Origin: Massilia polaris
Lineage (GTDB): Bacteria; Pseudomonadota; Gammaproteobacteria; Burkholderiales; Burkholderiaceae_D
DNA length: 64,000 bases
Assembly: GCF_012927275.1 (NCBI RefSeq)
Contig: NZ_JABBGG010000005.1
Location: forward strand, 248,001-312,000
Direction of reading: 5' to 3'
The stretch's first letter is position 1. The number at the start of each line of letters is the position of its first letter. A program made the position numbers and the translations under genes. Below are positions 55,437 to 63,156 of the stretch, piece by piece. The notes under the pieces are model-generated. The model searched no databases and was not told the DNA's origin. It saw nothing but the letters and a program-made list of their open reading frames with translations.

Positions 55437-55471
55437 CGGCAATACACTAAGTCTCAGCTGGTGTATTGCCG
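55437..55471 (+). promoter_or_regulatory. Inverted repeat upstream of the first TRAP binding protein
   Basis: CGGCAATACAC (55437-55447) and GTGTATTGCCG (55461-55471) are perfect 11-bp complements with a 13-nt loop, 28 bp before the ATG. No U tract follows. It may be an operator or an mRNA hairpin. The paralogous gene at 58925 has no such element. Confidence 0.5.
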
Positions 55472-55499
55472 GTTACACAAAAACTCAGGAGACAAAAAT

Positions 55500-56588
55500 A
55501 TGGAACGTCGTTCCTTTATCAAGAAGGCTGCGGTTGGCGCTTCGGCTGCCGCAGTTGCTGCACCGGCACTGGCGCAATCGCTGCCGACCATTAACTGGCG
55601 CCTCGCCAGCAGTTTCCCAAAGTCCCTCGACACCATCTTCGCTGCATCGGACACGCTGTCCAAGCGCGTATCGCAGCTGACCGGAGGCAAATTCAACATC
55701 CGCACCTTCGCCGCTGGCGAAATCGTGCCGGGCCTGCAGGTCATGGACGCGGTCCAGGCCGGCACGGTCGAAATGGGCCACAGCGCGTCGTACTACTACT
55801 TCGGCAAGGACCCTACCTTCGCGTTCGACTGCGCAGTGCCGTTCGGCCTGACCTCGCGCCAGCACACGGCCTGGTTCGACCAGGGCGGCGGCCGCGAACT
55901 GACCCGCGAATTCTTCCGCGGCTACGGCATCGTCAACTTCCTGGGCGGTAACTCCGGCACCCAGATGGGCGGATGGTACCGCAAGGAAATCAAGTCGGTT
56001 GCCGACCTGAAGGGCATGAAGATGCGCGTGGCAGGCTTCGCCGGCCAGGTGCTGACCCGCCTGGGCGTGGTGCCGCAGCAGCTGGCTGGCGGCGACATCT
56101 ACCCGGCGCTGGAAAAGGGCACGATCGACGCGGCTGAGTGGGTTGGACCGTACGACGACGAGAAGCTGGGCTTCTTCAAGGTCGCACCGTTCTACTACGC
56201 ACCGGGCTGGTGGGAATCGGGCGCGAACTTCTCGTTCTACGTCGGCGTCAAGGAATGGGAAAAGCTGCCGAAGGAATACCAGGCTGCGCTGGAAGTGGCG
56301 ACTTACGAAGCGCACGTCGTCATGCAGGCCGAGTACGACACCAAGAACCCGGCAGCGCTGGCGCGCCTGCTGAAGAACGGCGTCAAGCTGCGCACCTTCT
56401 CGCGCGACATCATGGATGCCTGCTACAAGAATGCGCAGGCGGTGATGAACGAAGAAGCTGCGAAGAACGCCAAGTTCAAGAAGATCTACGAACCATGGAA
56501 GCGCTTCCAGCGTGACCAGAACATGTGGGCGTCGGTGTCCGAGGCCAGCATGCAGGACTTCCTGATCCGCGCGGGCCGCGCTAAGTAA
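55500..56588 (+). CDS. TRAP transporter substrate-binding protein (DctP/TakP type)
   Basis: The 362-residue periplasmic protein has a twin-arginine signal (RRSFIKKAAVGAS ending APALAQ). The family core shows FAAGEIVPGLQVMDAVQAGT and GTIDAAEWVGPYDDEKL with the conserved Glu/Arg-type carboxylate-binding region. Such proteins bind organic acids for Na+-coupled TRAP uptake. No DctQ/DctM genes are adjacent. It is clearly paralogous to the protein at 58.9 kb. SD AGGAG lies at the start. Confidence 0.92.
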   Translation: MERRSFIKKAAVGASAAAVAAPALAQSLPTINWRLASSFPKSLDTIFAASDTLSKRVSQLTGGKFNIRTFAAGEIVPGLQVMDAVQAGTVEMGHSASYYYFGKDPTFAFDCAVPFGLTSRQHTAWFDQGGGRELTREFFRGYGIVNFLGGNSGTQMGGWYRKEIKSVADLKGMKMRVAGFAGQVLTRLGVVPQQLAGGDIYPALEKGTIDAAEWVGPYDDEKLGFFKVAPFYYAPGWWESGANFSFYVGVKEWEKLPKEYQAALEVATYEAHVVMQAEYDTKNPAALARLLKNGVKLRTFSRDIMDACYKNAQAVMNEEAAKNAKFKKIYEPWKRFQRDQNMWASVSEASMQDFLIRAGRAK

Positions 56589-56606
56589 ACTGCTCTACAA
56601 GTAGAA

Positions 56607-56638
56607 ATGCCGCCATGCTTGCCTGGCGGCATTTTTTT
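56607..56638 (+). terminator. Rho-independent terminator of the first TRAP gene
   Basis: ATGCCGCCA (56607-56615) pairs with TGGCGGCAT (56624-56632) around an 8-nt loop, followed by six T. Confidence 0.92.
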
Positions 56639-56649
56639 CACGTTCGCAG

Positions 56650-57093
56650 TTACCGGCATGCGATGTCGACGTTGTTTTGCCCCGCGTGTTCACCCTTGCG
56701 GTAGCTGACCTTGCATGTTGACGTTGTATTAGGTAGCCGCTTCGACAGGATGAGCTGGTTTAATGTCCCGTAACTGCATTCAAGCCATTTCCCTCGCGGG
56801 AAATCGCCTTCCAGGTTATAGGTGACCTTCCACGACGTTTTGCCTTCGGCGTACGTTGAGTTTTCCGGTTTTAACTGGCCGTGGCTATCGGGCGGCCCAG
56901 CCGCGGCCCCCGCACCGTGAAGGAAAATTGGTCGCGCGACGTGTGGAGTCCATTGGCCCGGAACGTCCACCAGCTTTAATGACGATTGCTGAATTTCAGA
57001 GGGACACGTTACATTGTCCGCTGCGACAGCAGCAAGTGGCGAAAACGCCAACGACGCTAGCGAATGGACTAGCCTTGTACAGATCGTTCGCAT
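56650..57093 (-). CDS. STY0301-family exported protein (Tai2-like immunity candidate)
   Basis: The 147-residue protein has a signal peptide (ending AAVAAD) and three or four Cys in a family I recognise as STY0301 (VTCPSEIQQSSLKLVDVPG, WLECSYGTLNQLILSKRLP). It lies 12 bp after a BPSL0067-type amidase gene on the same strand. Immunity proteins of type VI amidases sit in the periplasm beside the effector. Assignment as immunity rests on context and family memory. Confidence 0.7.
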   Translation of the reverse strand: MRTICTRLVHSLASLAFSPLAAVAADNVTCPSEIQQSSLKLVDVPGQWTPHVARPIFLHGAGAAAGPPDSHGQLKPENSTYAEGKTSWKVTYNLEGDFPRGKWLECSYGTLNQLILSKRLPNTTSTCKVSYRKGEHAGQNNVDIACR

Positions 57094-57105
57094 ATTGAGG
57101 GCGCC

Positions 57106-57498
57106 CTATTTGATAACGCTGAACGCGTCTGCATTGTTGCTAGGGTTGATGAATTTCCCGCTTTCGTCCTTGCCGAGCCCGGGAATATATCGCTGAGAAA
57201 TGTTTGGCTTCTGAACGGTGTCGCCTGGCCATTGGTCAACCACGTAAATTCCGTCGGAGACTTGGTAAAGGTAAAGCGCCGTGTGATTGCCGGTCTTTTT
57301 ATTTGGATATCTCCCATCCTCGAAGGTTGCGATTCCAGTCCCGCTGACAATCGACGTATTGCCGATAACTGTTTCGCCCGCCCTCCAAGTGCTCGAGGGC
57401 GGTGCTTTCGTGAAGTGGCGCACGAGCGCAACGCATTGTTTGTCACCGACCTTTTCCTTGCCGTTCAGCAATCGGGCATGCGGGTAAATGTAGGGCAT
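57106..57498 (-). CDS. BPSL0067-family peptidoglycan amidase-like effector
   Basis: The 130-residue protein has the NlpC/P60-like catalytic pair Cys22 (GDKQCVALVRHF) and His72 (GNHTALYLYQ). It has no signal peptide, which fits delivery by a type VI secretion system, as for Tae2-type amidases of Burkholderia. GGAGGTGT precedes the ATG. The gene pair is more A/T-rich than its surroundings. No secretion apparatus is in the window. Confidence 0.75.
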   Translation of the reverse strand: MPYIYPHARLLNGKEKVGDKQCVALVRHFTKAPPSSTWRAGETVIGNTSIVSGTGIATFEDGRYPNKKTGNHTALYLYQVSDGIYVVDQWPGDTVQKPNISQRYIPGLGKDESGKFINPSNNADAFSVIK

Positions 57499-57657
57499 TG
57501 GACACCTCCGAGCAGTAGTGAAGACCGCTTGAATATGCCCGAGCTTGATGACTAAGCATTGCTTGAACGCAAAACCTTGCTTTTCGCGATGCAACGAATC
57601 AGCATTCAACGTGACAACGCCCCGGCACGCCAGGACGTTGTCAGGCGTGGACGAAAA

Positions 57658-58788
57658 TTACTTCGCCGCGCGCAGTGACTGCAGTATTGGCTGCAGCACA
57701 GCCGCGCCAAGGCGCGCGCTGCGGGCGCCGTCCCAGCCGGTCTGTGCATCCGGATCGTTGGCGTTGTCCTTGAACGGCAGTTCCAGCGTCAGCGACAGGC
57801 AACCAAACGCGTGGGTGATGTGCGGCGAGCCCATGGTGATGGTCTCTTCGGTGTACGGCGATTCGCCGTAGCCGTGCTCGTCCTGGAAGTCCGGGCTGGC
57901 GATCTTGAAGTCGTCCGAGAACTTCTTCTCGGCAGCCGCCTGTTCGGCGGTAAAGGTCGGCAATGCGCCGCTGCCGGCCACGAACACGTACGGCAAACCT
58001 TCGTCGCCGTGCACGTCGAGGAACAGGTCGCAGCCGGTTTCCTTCATCTTGTTCTTGACCAGGAACACCTCAGGGCTGCGCTCCATCGTCGGCGTGTTCC
58101 ACTCGCGGTTCAGGTTCGCGCCTGCCGCATTGGTGCGCAGGTTGCCGCGGAACGAGCCGTCCGGGTTCATGTTCGGCACGACGTACATCACGCATTCCTT
58201 CAGGACCTGGCGGCCGAAGGCGTCGGCCGGATCGAGGAGGGCGTCCAGCATGCCTTCGACGAACCACTCGGCCATCGTCTCGCCCGGGTGCTGGCGCGCG
58301 ATGACCCAGACTTTCTTCTTCGCTTCAGGATCGCCGATGACCAGCATGTTCAGGTCGCGGCCGTCGACGGTGTTGCCCAGGTCGACCAGGCGGACGTGTT
58401 CGGACATCTGCGCGCGGTCCAGCAGCTCGAGGTGGCGCTCCCACGAATACGGCTCGAAGTAGGCGTAGTAGACGCTGTCCATGCCCGGCGTGTGGGTGAT
58501 CGTCATGACCTGGCCGTCGAACTCGGTCGGCACGCGGAACCAGTTCACGCGGTCGTAGCTGGCCATCGCATCGTAGCCTTCCCAGCCGGCCGGGTAGGCG
58601 GCCTGGCCCGCGTTCAGGAAGCGGATCGTGCACGGCTCGCCCTGCGCGCCTTGGAGGCGGAAGTAGAACCACTGGGTGATGTCCGCGTGCGAATCCTGGC
58701 GGATGTTCAGGTCGATGGCGTTGGCGCTGGTGGCGCTGACGATGTCGATGGCGCCAGCGTCGAACTGGCTGCTGATCTTGATAGACAT
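57658..58788 (-). CDS. M14 family cytosolic carboxypeptidase
   Basis: The 376-residue protein has an N-terminal beta-sandwich domain and an M14 metallocarboxypeptidase domain: RQHPGETMAEW (zinc His and Glu), DVHGDEGLPYVFVA (zinc His) and LTLELPFKD (catalytic Glu). It has no signal peptide. This layout is that of bacterial cytosolic carboxypeptidases related to tubulin deglutamylases. The natural substrate is unknown. Confidence 0.9.
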   Translation of the reverse strand: MSIKISSQFDAGAIDIVSATSANAIDLNIRQDSHADITQWFYFRLQGAQGEPCTIRFLNAGQAAYPAGWEGYDAMASYDRVNWFRVPTEFDGQVMTITHTPGMDSVYYAYFEPYSWERHLELLDRAQMSEHVRLVDLGNTVDGRDLNMLVIGDPEAKKKVWVIARQHPGETMAEWFVEGMLDALLDPADAFGRQVLKECVMYVVPNMNPDGSFRGNLRTNAAGANLNREWNTPTMERSPEVFLVKNKMKETGCDLFLDVHGDEGLPYVFVAGSGALPTFTAEQAAAEKKFSDDFKIASPDFQDEHGYGESPYTEETITMGSPHITHAFGCLSLTLELPFKDNANDPDAQTGWDGARSARLGAAVLQPILQSLRAAK

Positions 58789-58924
58789 GGTAAGTCCTGT
58801 GAAGAAAATCGGGTAAAGAGGTCGATGATACTAAATTCCTTGCAGCAGGTCGGCGGAATCGCGCACGCTGCGGCTACAATTGACGTTCAGGCAAACTTCT
58901 AAAACCATCTGGAGACACCCCATC

Positions 58925-60016
58925 ATGCAACGTCGGTCCTTCCTGAAGAACACAGCAGTCGGCGCCGCCGCTGGCGCTGTTGCAGCTCCCGCGCTGGCAC
59001 AGGCAACCCAGCCGGCGATCACCTGGCGCCTGGCCTCGAGCTTCCCGAAAACGCTGGATGCGATCTACGGCCCGGCCGACGCGTTCACCAAGCGGGTGTC
59101 GCAGCTCACTGGCGGCAAGTTCACGATCCGCCAGTTTGCCGCCGGTGAAATCGTGCCGGGCCTGCAGGTGATGGATGCGGTCCAGGCCGGCACCGTGGAG
59201 ATGGGTCATACGCCTTCCTACTATTACTACGGCAAGGACCCGACCTTCGCGTTCGACTGCGCGGTGCCGTTCGGCCTGACCTCGCGCCAGCAGACGGCGT
59301 GGTTCGACCAGGGCGGCGGGCGCGAATTGATGCGCGACTTCTTCAAAGACTACGGCATCATCAATTTCATGGCTGGTAATACCGGCACGCAAATGGGCGG
59401 CTGGTACCGCAAGGAGATCAAGACCCTGGCCGACGTCAAGGGCCTGAAGATCCGCATCGCCGGTTTCGCCGGACGGGTGATGGAGCGCATGGGCGCGGTG
59501 CCGCAGCAGATTCCTGCGGGCGACATCTATACGGCGCTGGAGAAGGGCACGATCGACGCTGCTGAATGGGTCGGCCCGTACGACGATGAAAAGCTGGGGC
59601 TGGCGCGCGTGGCGCCGCACTACTACGCACCGGGCTGGTGGGAAGCCGGGCCGCAGCTGTCCTTCTACATCAACATCAAGGAGTGGGAGAAGCTGCCGAA
59701 GCAGTACCAGGCGGCGATTGAGGCGGCGAGCTACGAGTGCCACGTCAGCATGCAGGCCGACTACGACGCCAAGAACCCGGCGGCACTGGCGCGCCTGATC
59801 AAGAACGGCGCCAAGATGCACTTCTTCTCGCGTCCGATCCTCGAGGCTGCGTACAAAATCTCGAACGAGGTGATGGAAGAGGAAGCGGCGAAGAACGCCA
59901 AATTCCGCAAGATCTACACGCCGTGGAAGCGCTTCCGCCAGGACCAGAACATGTGGGCGTCGGTGTCCGAAGCGAGCATGCAGAACTTCCTGATCGCGGC
60001 CGGACGGATCAAATAA
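58925..60016 (+). CDS. TRAP transporter substrate-binding protein, paralog
   Basis: The 363-residue protein has a twin-arginine signal (RRSFLKNTAVGAA ending APALAQ) and the same core blocks as the protein at 55.5 kb, with near-identical segments such as GEIVPGLQVMDAVQAGT and GTIDAAEWVGPYDDEKLG. It evidently arose by duplication. No permease genes accompany it. GGAGACACC precedes the ATG. Confidence 0.92.
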   Translation: MQRRSFLKNTAVGAAAGAVAAPALAQATQPAITWRLASSFPKTLDAIYGPADAFTKRVSQLTGGKFTIRQFAAGEIVPGLQVMDAVQAGTVEMGHTPSYYYYGKDPTFAFDCAVPFGLTSRQQTAWFDQGGGRELMRDFFKDYGIINFMAGNTGTQMGGWYRKEIKTLADVKGLKIRIAGFAGRVMERMGAVPQQIPAGDIYTALEKGTIDAAEWVGPYDDEKLGLARVAPHYYAPGWWEAGPQLSFYINIKEWEKLPKQYQAAIEAASYECHVSMQADYDAKNPAALARLIKNGAKMHFFSRPILEAAYKISNEVMEEEAAKNAKFRKIYTPWKRFRQDQNMWASVSEASMQNFLIAAGRIK

Positions 60017-60040
60017 GTCATCCGTGCTGTCTAAGGTAGA

Positions 60041-60067
60041 TTCCAGCAGGCTTTCCGCCTGCTGGAA
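60041..60067 (+). terminator. Strong hairpin after the second TRAP gene
   Basis: TTCCAGCAGGC (60041-60051) and GCCTGCTGGAA (60057-60067) are perfect 11-bp complements with a 5-nt loop. The U tract is poor, so termination is likely but not certain. Confidence 0.55.
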
Positions 60068-60126
60068 ATCTCGCCCCGGCCGACCAACGCAGGAGCGGTT
60101 GCGATTCCGCTTCTGGGGGAAGGTCG

Positions 60127-60510
60127 ATGCAGATCGAAATCAAGGACAGCGCTCTTGCCGGTTTCAATGACCTGGCAAAACGTGAGTTGACCAAGGCCAC
60201 GCTCGTGTTTGCCGACGACCTTTTGAAGGAGTCTATCCGGATTGAGGCGTCGAACAACTCGGCGGGCAGCACCCGACAAATTACCAGCGGCATGGTTGTA
60301 GATGCTGCCATGGTGATTCGCCGTCACCTAGCCCGGCCAAGACAAAAGTTGGGAGTCAAGCTGGTGCGAATCGGCGCGGCGGTGCTGTCAATGGTGGTAG
60401 GCTTTACCTACAACGCCACGCGGTTGCAGGATGAACTCTATATGGTGATGTTCCTGGTCGTGGCGGCTATGGCTATTTTTTTGGTCATCCTTTCTACGAT
60501 GCTGGAGTGA
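60127..60510 (+). CDS. Small two-helix membrane protein, unknown family (module partner)
   Basis: The 127-residue protein has a helical N-terminal region of about 75 residues, including ATLVFADDLLKESIRIEASN and RQITSGMVVDAAMVIRRHL, then two membrane helices at about 80-98 and 106-126. The N-terminal pattern loosely recalls a histone-type helix set, which is speculative. GGGGGAAGG precedes the ATG. It lies 3 bp before the next gene and is more A/T-rich than its neighbours. Confidence 0.65.
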   Translation: MQIEIKDSALAGFNDLAKRELTKATLVFADDLLKESIRIEASNNSAGSTRQITSGMVVDAAMVIRRHLARPRQKLGVKLVRIGAAVLSMVVGFTYNATRLQDELYMVMFLVVAAMAIFLVILSTMLE

Positions 60511-60513
60511 GGC

Positions 60514-61101
60514 ATGAACATCGATAGACAACAGGACATGCGGGAGTTCAACGGCGATCTTTGGGAGGTGGAGGCCAGGCAGCGGGCGTCGAGGACCTTC
60601 CAGCAGGCAGTCGAAGTGACCGCGGCCGTCGGGGTGCTCACCGGGCTAAATGCACTGGCTTACTACGTCTTTCGACAGACGGAGGTTGATTTATGGGGCG
60701 CGGACAGATTTATTCTGGCGCTTGCATGGATGGGCTTCGAGCTGGCAACGATCGCGGCGCTATTCCTCTATTTTAAGAAACAATCCAACGTTGTTCGGCA
60801 GGAGCGGCGCCGCTACCTGGCCATCGCATCCGAATTTCTTGCTCAATGGACGCGGTTTGAAATCCTCGGACAAAGCAAGCTCAAATCCATGGCGATCGAG
60901 GTCTATCCTTGGTCTGTTCGCGAGATCATCCGGACGCTAGTGTCTGTGAACGCGATGGGCGCAGACGACATGGCGATGGTCGAGGAGGCCCTCCGCACGA
61001 GAGATGTCCTGGTGCACGTGCGAGCACAAATTGACGCGGCCGACTTGACGCGGATTTCCGACCGATTGCGCGAGCTCGCCACGCGTCTGGACTCAAAATG
61101 A
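60514..61101 (+). CDS. Membrane protein with R-x4-H (HEPN-like) C-terminal domain
   Basis: The 195-residue protein has two membrane helices at about 36-53 and 66-87 and a cytoplasmic C-terminal helical domain. The latter contains R163-DVLV-H168 followed by a charged helical tail, resembling the R-x4-6-H motif of HEPN ribonucleases found in toxin and anti-phage systems. The family is not recognised and the motif alone is weak evidence. It is cotranscribed with the preceding gene. Confidence 0.65.
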   Translation: MNIDRQQDMREFNGDLWEVEARQRASRTFQQAVEVTAAVGVLTGLNALAYYVFRQTEVDLWGADRFILALAWMGFELATIAALFLYFKKQSNVVRQERRRYLAIASEFLAQWTRFEILGQSKLKSMAIEVYPWSVREIIRTLVSVNAMGADDMAMVEEALRTRDVLVHVRAQIDAADLTRISDRLRELATRLDSK

Positions 61102-61155
61102 TGAGTGTCGGTCGCTCGACCCAATGCCAGCGGAAGTCGAGCGCCAGTTCCTTAT

Positions 61156-61650
61156 TTAATCCTTGTGATGGATCTGGCCCGACAGCTTGACGTCGCCCAT
61201 TCCCGTCATCATGTCCTGGCCGCCGGTCAGCGCGCCGCCGCCGCTAGCCTTATGATACTTGCCGCTGCCGCCGGTGATCTGGAAGGTCGCGCCGCTGAAG
61301 ATGTATTTTGCGCCAACGCCGGTCGGAACGAACTGGCCGTTGTATTCAGCAAAAATCTGGTCGCCCGAGGTCGTCATGATGATGAAACGGCCCTGGCTGA
61401 AATTGAACAGCGGGCCCGCAGGGGTAATGCAGTCGGTCGCGACGAAGGCCACGCGGCCGATTTGGGCGCTGTTGCCGTGGCCGGTGATCGTGCCGCCAAA
61501 TTGCGATGGGCAACGTGCGGCCGGTCCAGCCTGCTCCATGAGGACACCCGAAATTTCAAACGCCTTGGTCGTTGCCGGGGTCGCATAGGCACTGGCCGAT
61601 GCAATCAAGATGGCGGCGCTCGTGGCGAGGCGCAGGATGGGTGGTGTCAT
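61156..61650 (-). CDS. Exported protein of unknown function
   Basis: The 164-residue protein has a signal peptide (MTPPILRLATSAAILIASAS, cleaved near AYA) and a mature part rich in Gly, Thr and Ser with ATFQITGGSGKYHKASGGGA near the end, suggesting a beta-rich secreted fold. Two Cys may form a disulfide. GGAGAAG precedes the ATG. No family is assigned. Confidence 0.7.
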   Translation of the reverse strand: MTPPILRLATSAAILIASASAYATPATTKAFEISGVLMEQAGPAARCPSQFGGTITGHGNSAQIGRVAFVATDCITPAGPLFNFSQGRFIIMTTSGDQIFAEYNGQFVPTGVGAKYIFSGATFQITGGSGKYHKASGGGALTGGQDMMTGMGDVKLSGQIHHKD

Positions 61651-61783
61651 GGGAACTTCTCCGAATTAAGTAAAATTAACTCAATAATATAATTTCTACA
61701 TCACTCGCCGCGCACGGCTGAACAGGCGGCAAGAAATTCCCGTGTCACGTAATATTCGGCGATTGATCAGCCGTTTATTTCTT

Positions 61784-62812
61784 ATGCACACAGCTCCGTT
61801 CCTCAAGCCCGTCGCCAGTTTTCTGGTCCTGTCCGCCGTCTCGCCGATCCTGTACGCCGCCCCGGCATCGCTCGCCGATTGCATGAAGGTGAGCGACAAC
61901 AACGCGCGCCTGGCCTGCTTCGACCAGTTGGCCGCAGCCAGCGTTGCGCAGCCGACGCCCGTCGCGTTGTCGGACGCCGATGCTGAAGACATCGCGGACG
62001 CGCAGGCAACGGCGACGGCCCCGTCGCGGCTGGCGGACCATTGGGAACTGGGCGACCTCGACAACCGGGCGCTGCGCTTCCGTCCGCACCACGCGAGTTA
62101 CCTGATCGCCACCTACAGCCACGCTCCGAACGGCGATCCTTACCTGCCGTTCCGTTCCTTGCTGAAGCAGGAGGAGGGCCTGTCGCACGCCGAGCTGGCG
62201 TATCAGCTGAGCTTCAAGATCAAGATGATCGAACAGGCGTTCAACAAGCCGCTCGATCTGTGGTTCGGCTACACGCAGAAGAGTTTCTGGCAGGCGGCCA
62301 ACCACGCTGCGTCGAGCCCTTTCCGCGAGACGAACTATGAGCCGGAAGTGATGGCGGTGGTTCCGCTGAAGGGCTCGCTGTTCGGCGTGAATGCGCGCTT
62401 CGCCGGGCTCGGTTTCGTGCACCAGTCGAACGGCCAGGCAGGTTCGCTGTCGCGCAGCTGGAACCGCACCTATGCGCAGCTGGGCGTCGACAGTGGGAAC
62501 TTCTCGCTGGTAGGGCGGGTCTGGAAGCGCGTCAACGAAGCGGCCGACGACGACAACAACCCGGACATCGTCGATTTCATGGGACGGGGCGACCTGATGG
62601 CCGCCTACCAGTGGGACAACGGCCAGGAACTGACCGCGAATGTGCGCTACAACACGTCGACCAGCAAGAGCGGCGTGCAGATCGGCTACACCTACCCGAT
62701 CGCGGGCAAGGTGGGTGCTTATGTGCAGCTGTTTTCGGGATACGGCCAGAGCCTGATCGACTATAACTACTTCCAGCGCTCGATCGGAATCGGCTTCAAA
62801 GTGTCACCCTGA
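61784..62812 (+). CDS. pldA: Outer membrane phospholipase A
   Basis: The 342-residue protein has a signal peptide (about MHTAPFLKPVASFLVLSAVS) and the OMPLA beta-barrel. The catalytic motif HQSNGQAGSLSRSWNR gives the active-site His and Ser, with the Asn partner in the barrel strands. It hydrolyses phospholipids that reach the outer leaflet and becomes active on dimerisation with calcium. A GTG start at 61742 is possible. Confidence 0.92.
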   Translation: MHTAPFLKPVASFLVLSAVSPILYAAPASLADCMKVSDNNARLACFDQLAAASVAQPTPVALSDADAEDIADAQATATAPSRLADHWELGDLDNRALRFRPHHASYLIATYSHAPNGDPYLPFRSLLKQEEGLSHAELAYQLSFKIKMIEQAFNKPLDLWFGYTQKSFWQAANHAASSPFRETNYEPEVMAVVPLKGSLFGVNARFAGLGFVHQSNGQAGSLSRSWNRTYAQLGVDSGNFSLVGRVWKRVNEAADDDNNPDIVDFMGRGDLMAAYQWDNGQELTANVRYNTSTSKSGVQIGYTYPIAGKVGAYVQLFSGYGQSLIDYNYFQRSIGIGFKVSP

Positions 62813-62821
62813 CCGACTGTT

Positions 62822-62844
62822 GCTGCGCCACCTCAAGGCGCAGC
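62822..62844 (+). terminator. Hairpin after pldA
   Basis: GCTGCGCC (62822-62829) and GGCGCAGC (62837-62844) are perfect complements with a 7-nt loop. The U tract is poor (CATTTTGAT follows), so the role is tentative. Confidence 0.45.
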
Positions 62845-62895
62845 GCTGCCATTTTGATACCTTCTTCGGGTCACTCCGATCACGAAGGAACCGCA

Positions 62896-63156
62896 ATGAC
62901 AGCCATCCGCATTTCGTGCGCACAGGTCACCAGCATCAACCAGCACGGCTTCTGGCTGCAGTGCAGCGGTGAAGAGTTATACCTGCCGTTTGTGGAGTTT
63001 CCCTGGTTCGAACACGCAACGATCGCCCAGATCTGCCGCGTGCAATGTCCGAGCGCCAGCCGGGTCTACTGGCCCGACCTCGACGTCGACCTTACGCTGG
63101 ATGCGATCCGCTTCCCGATGGCGTTTTCGCACGCCGCCCTGAATTCCGACTGCTAG
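62896..63156 (+). CDS. DUF2442 domain protein
   Basis: The 86-residue protein matches DUF2442: the GFWLQCSGEELYLPFVEFPW core and VYWPDLDVDLTLDAIRFP near the end. Function is unknown; members are often near toxin-antitoxin genes, but none is here. GAAGGAACC precedes the ATG. Its stop shares CTAG with the stop of the convergent regulator. Confidence 0.85.
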   Translation: MTAIRISCAQVTSINQHGFWLQCSGEELYLPFVEFPWFEHATIAQICRVQCPSASRVYWPDLDVDLTLDAIRFPMAFSHAALNSDC

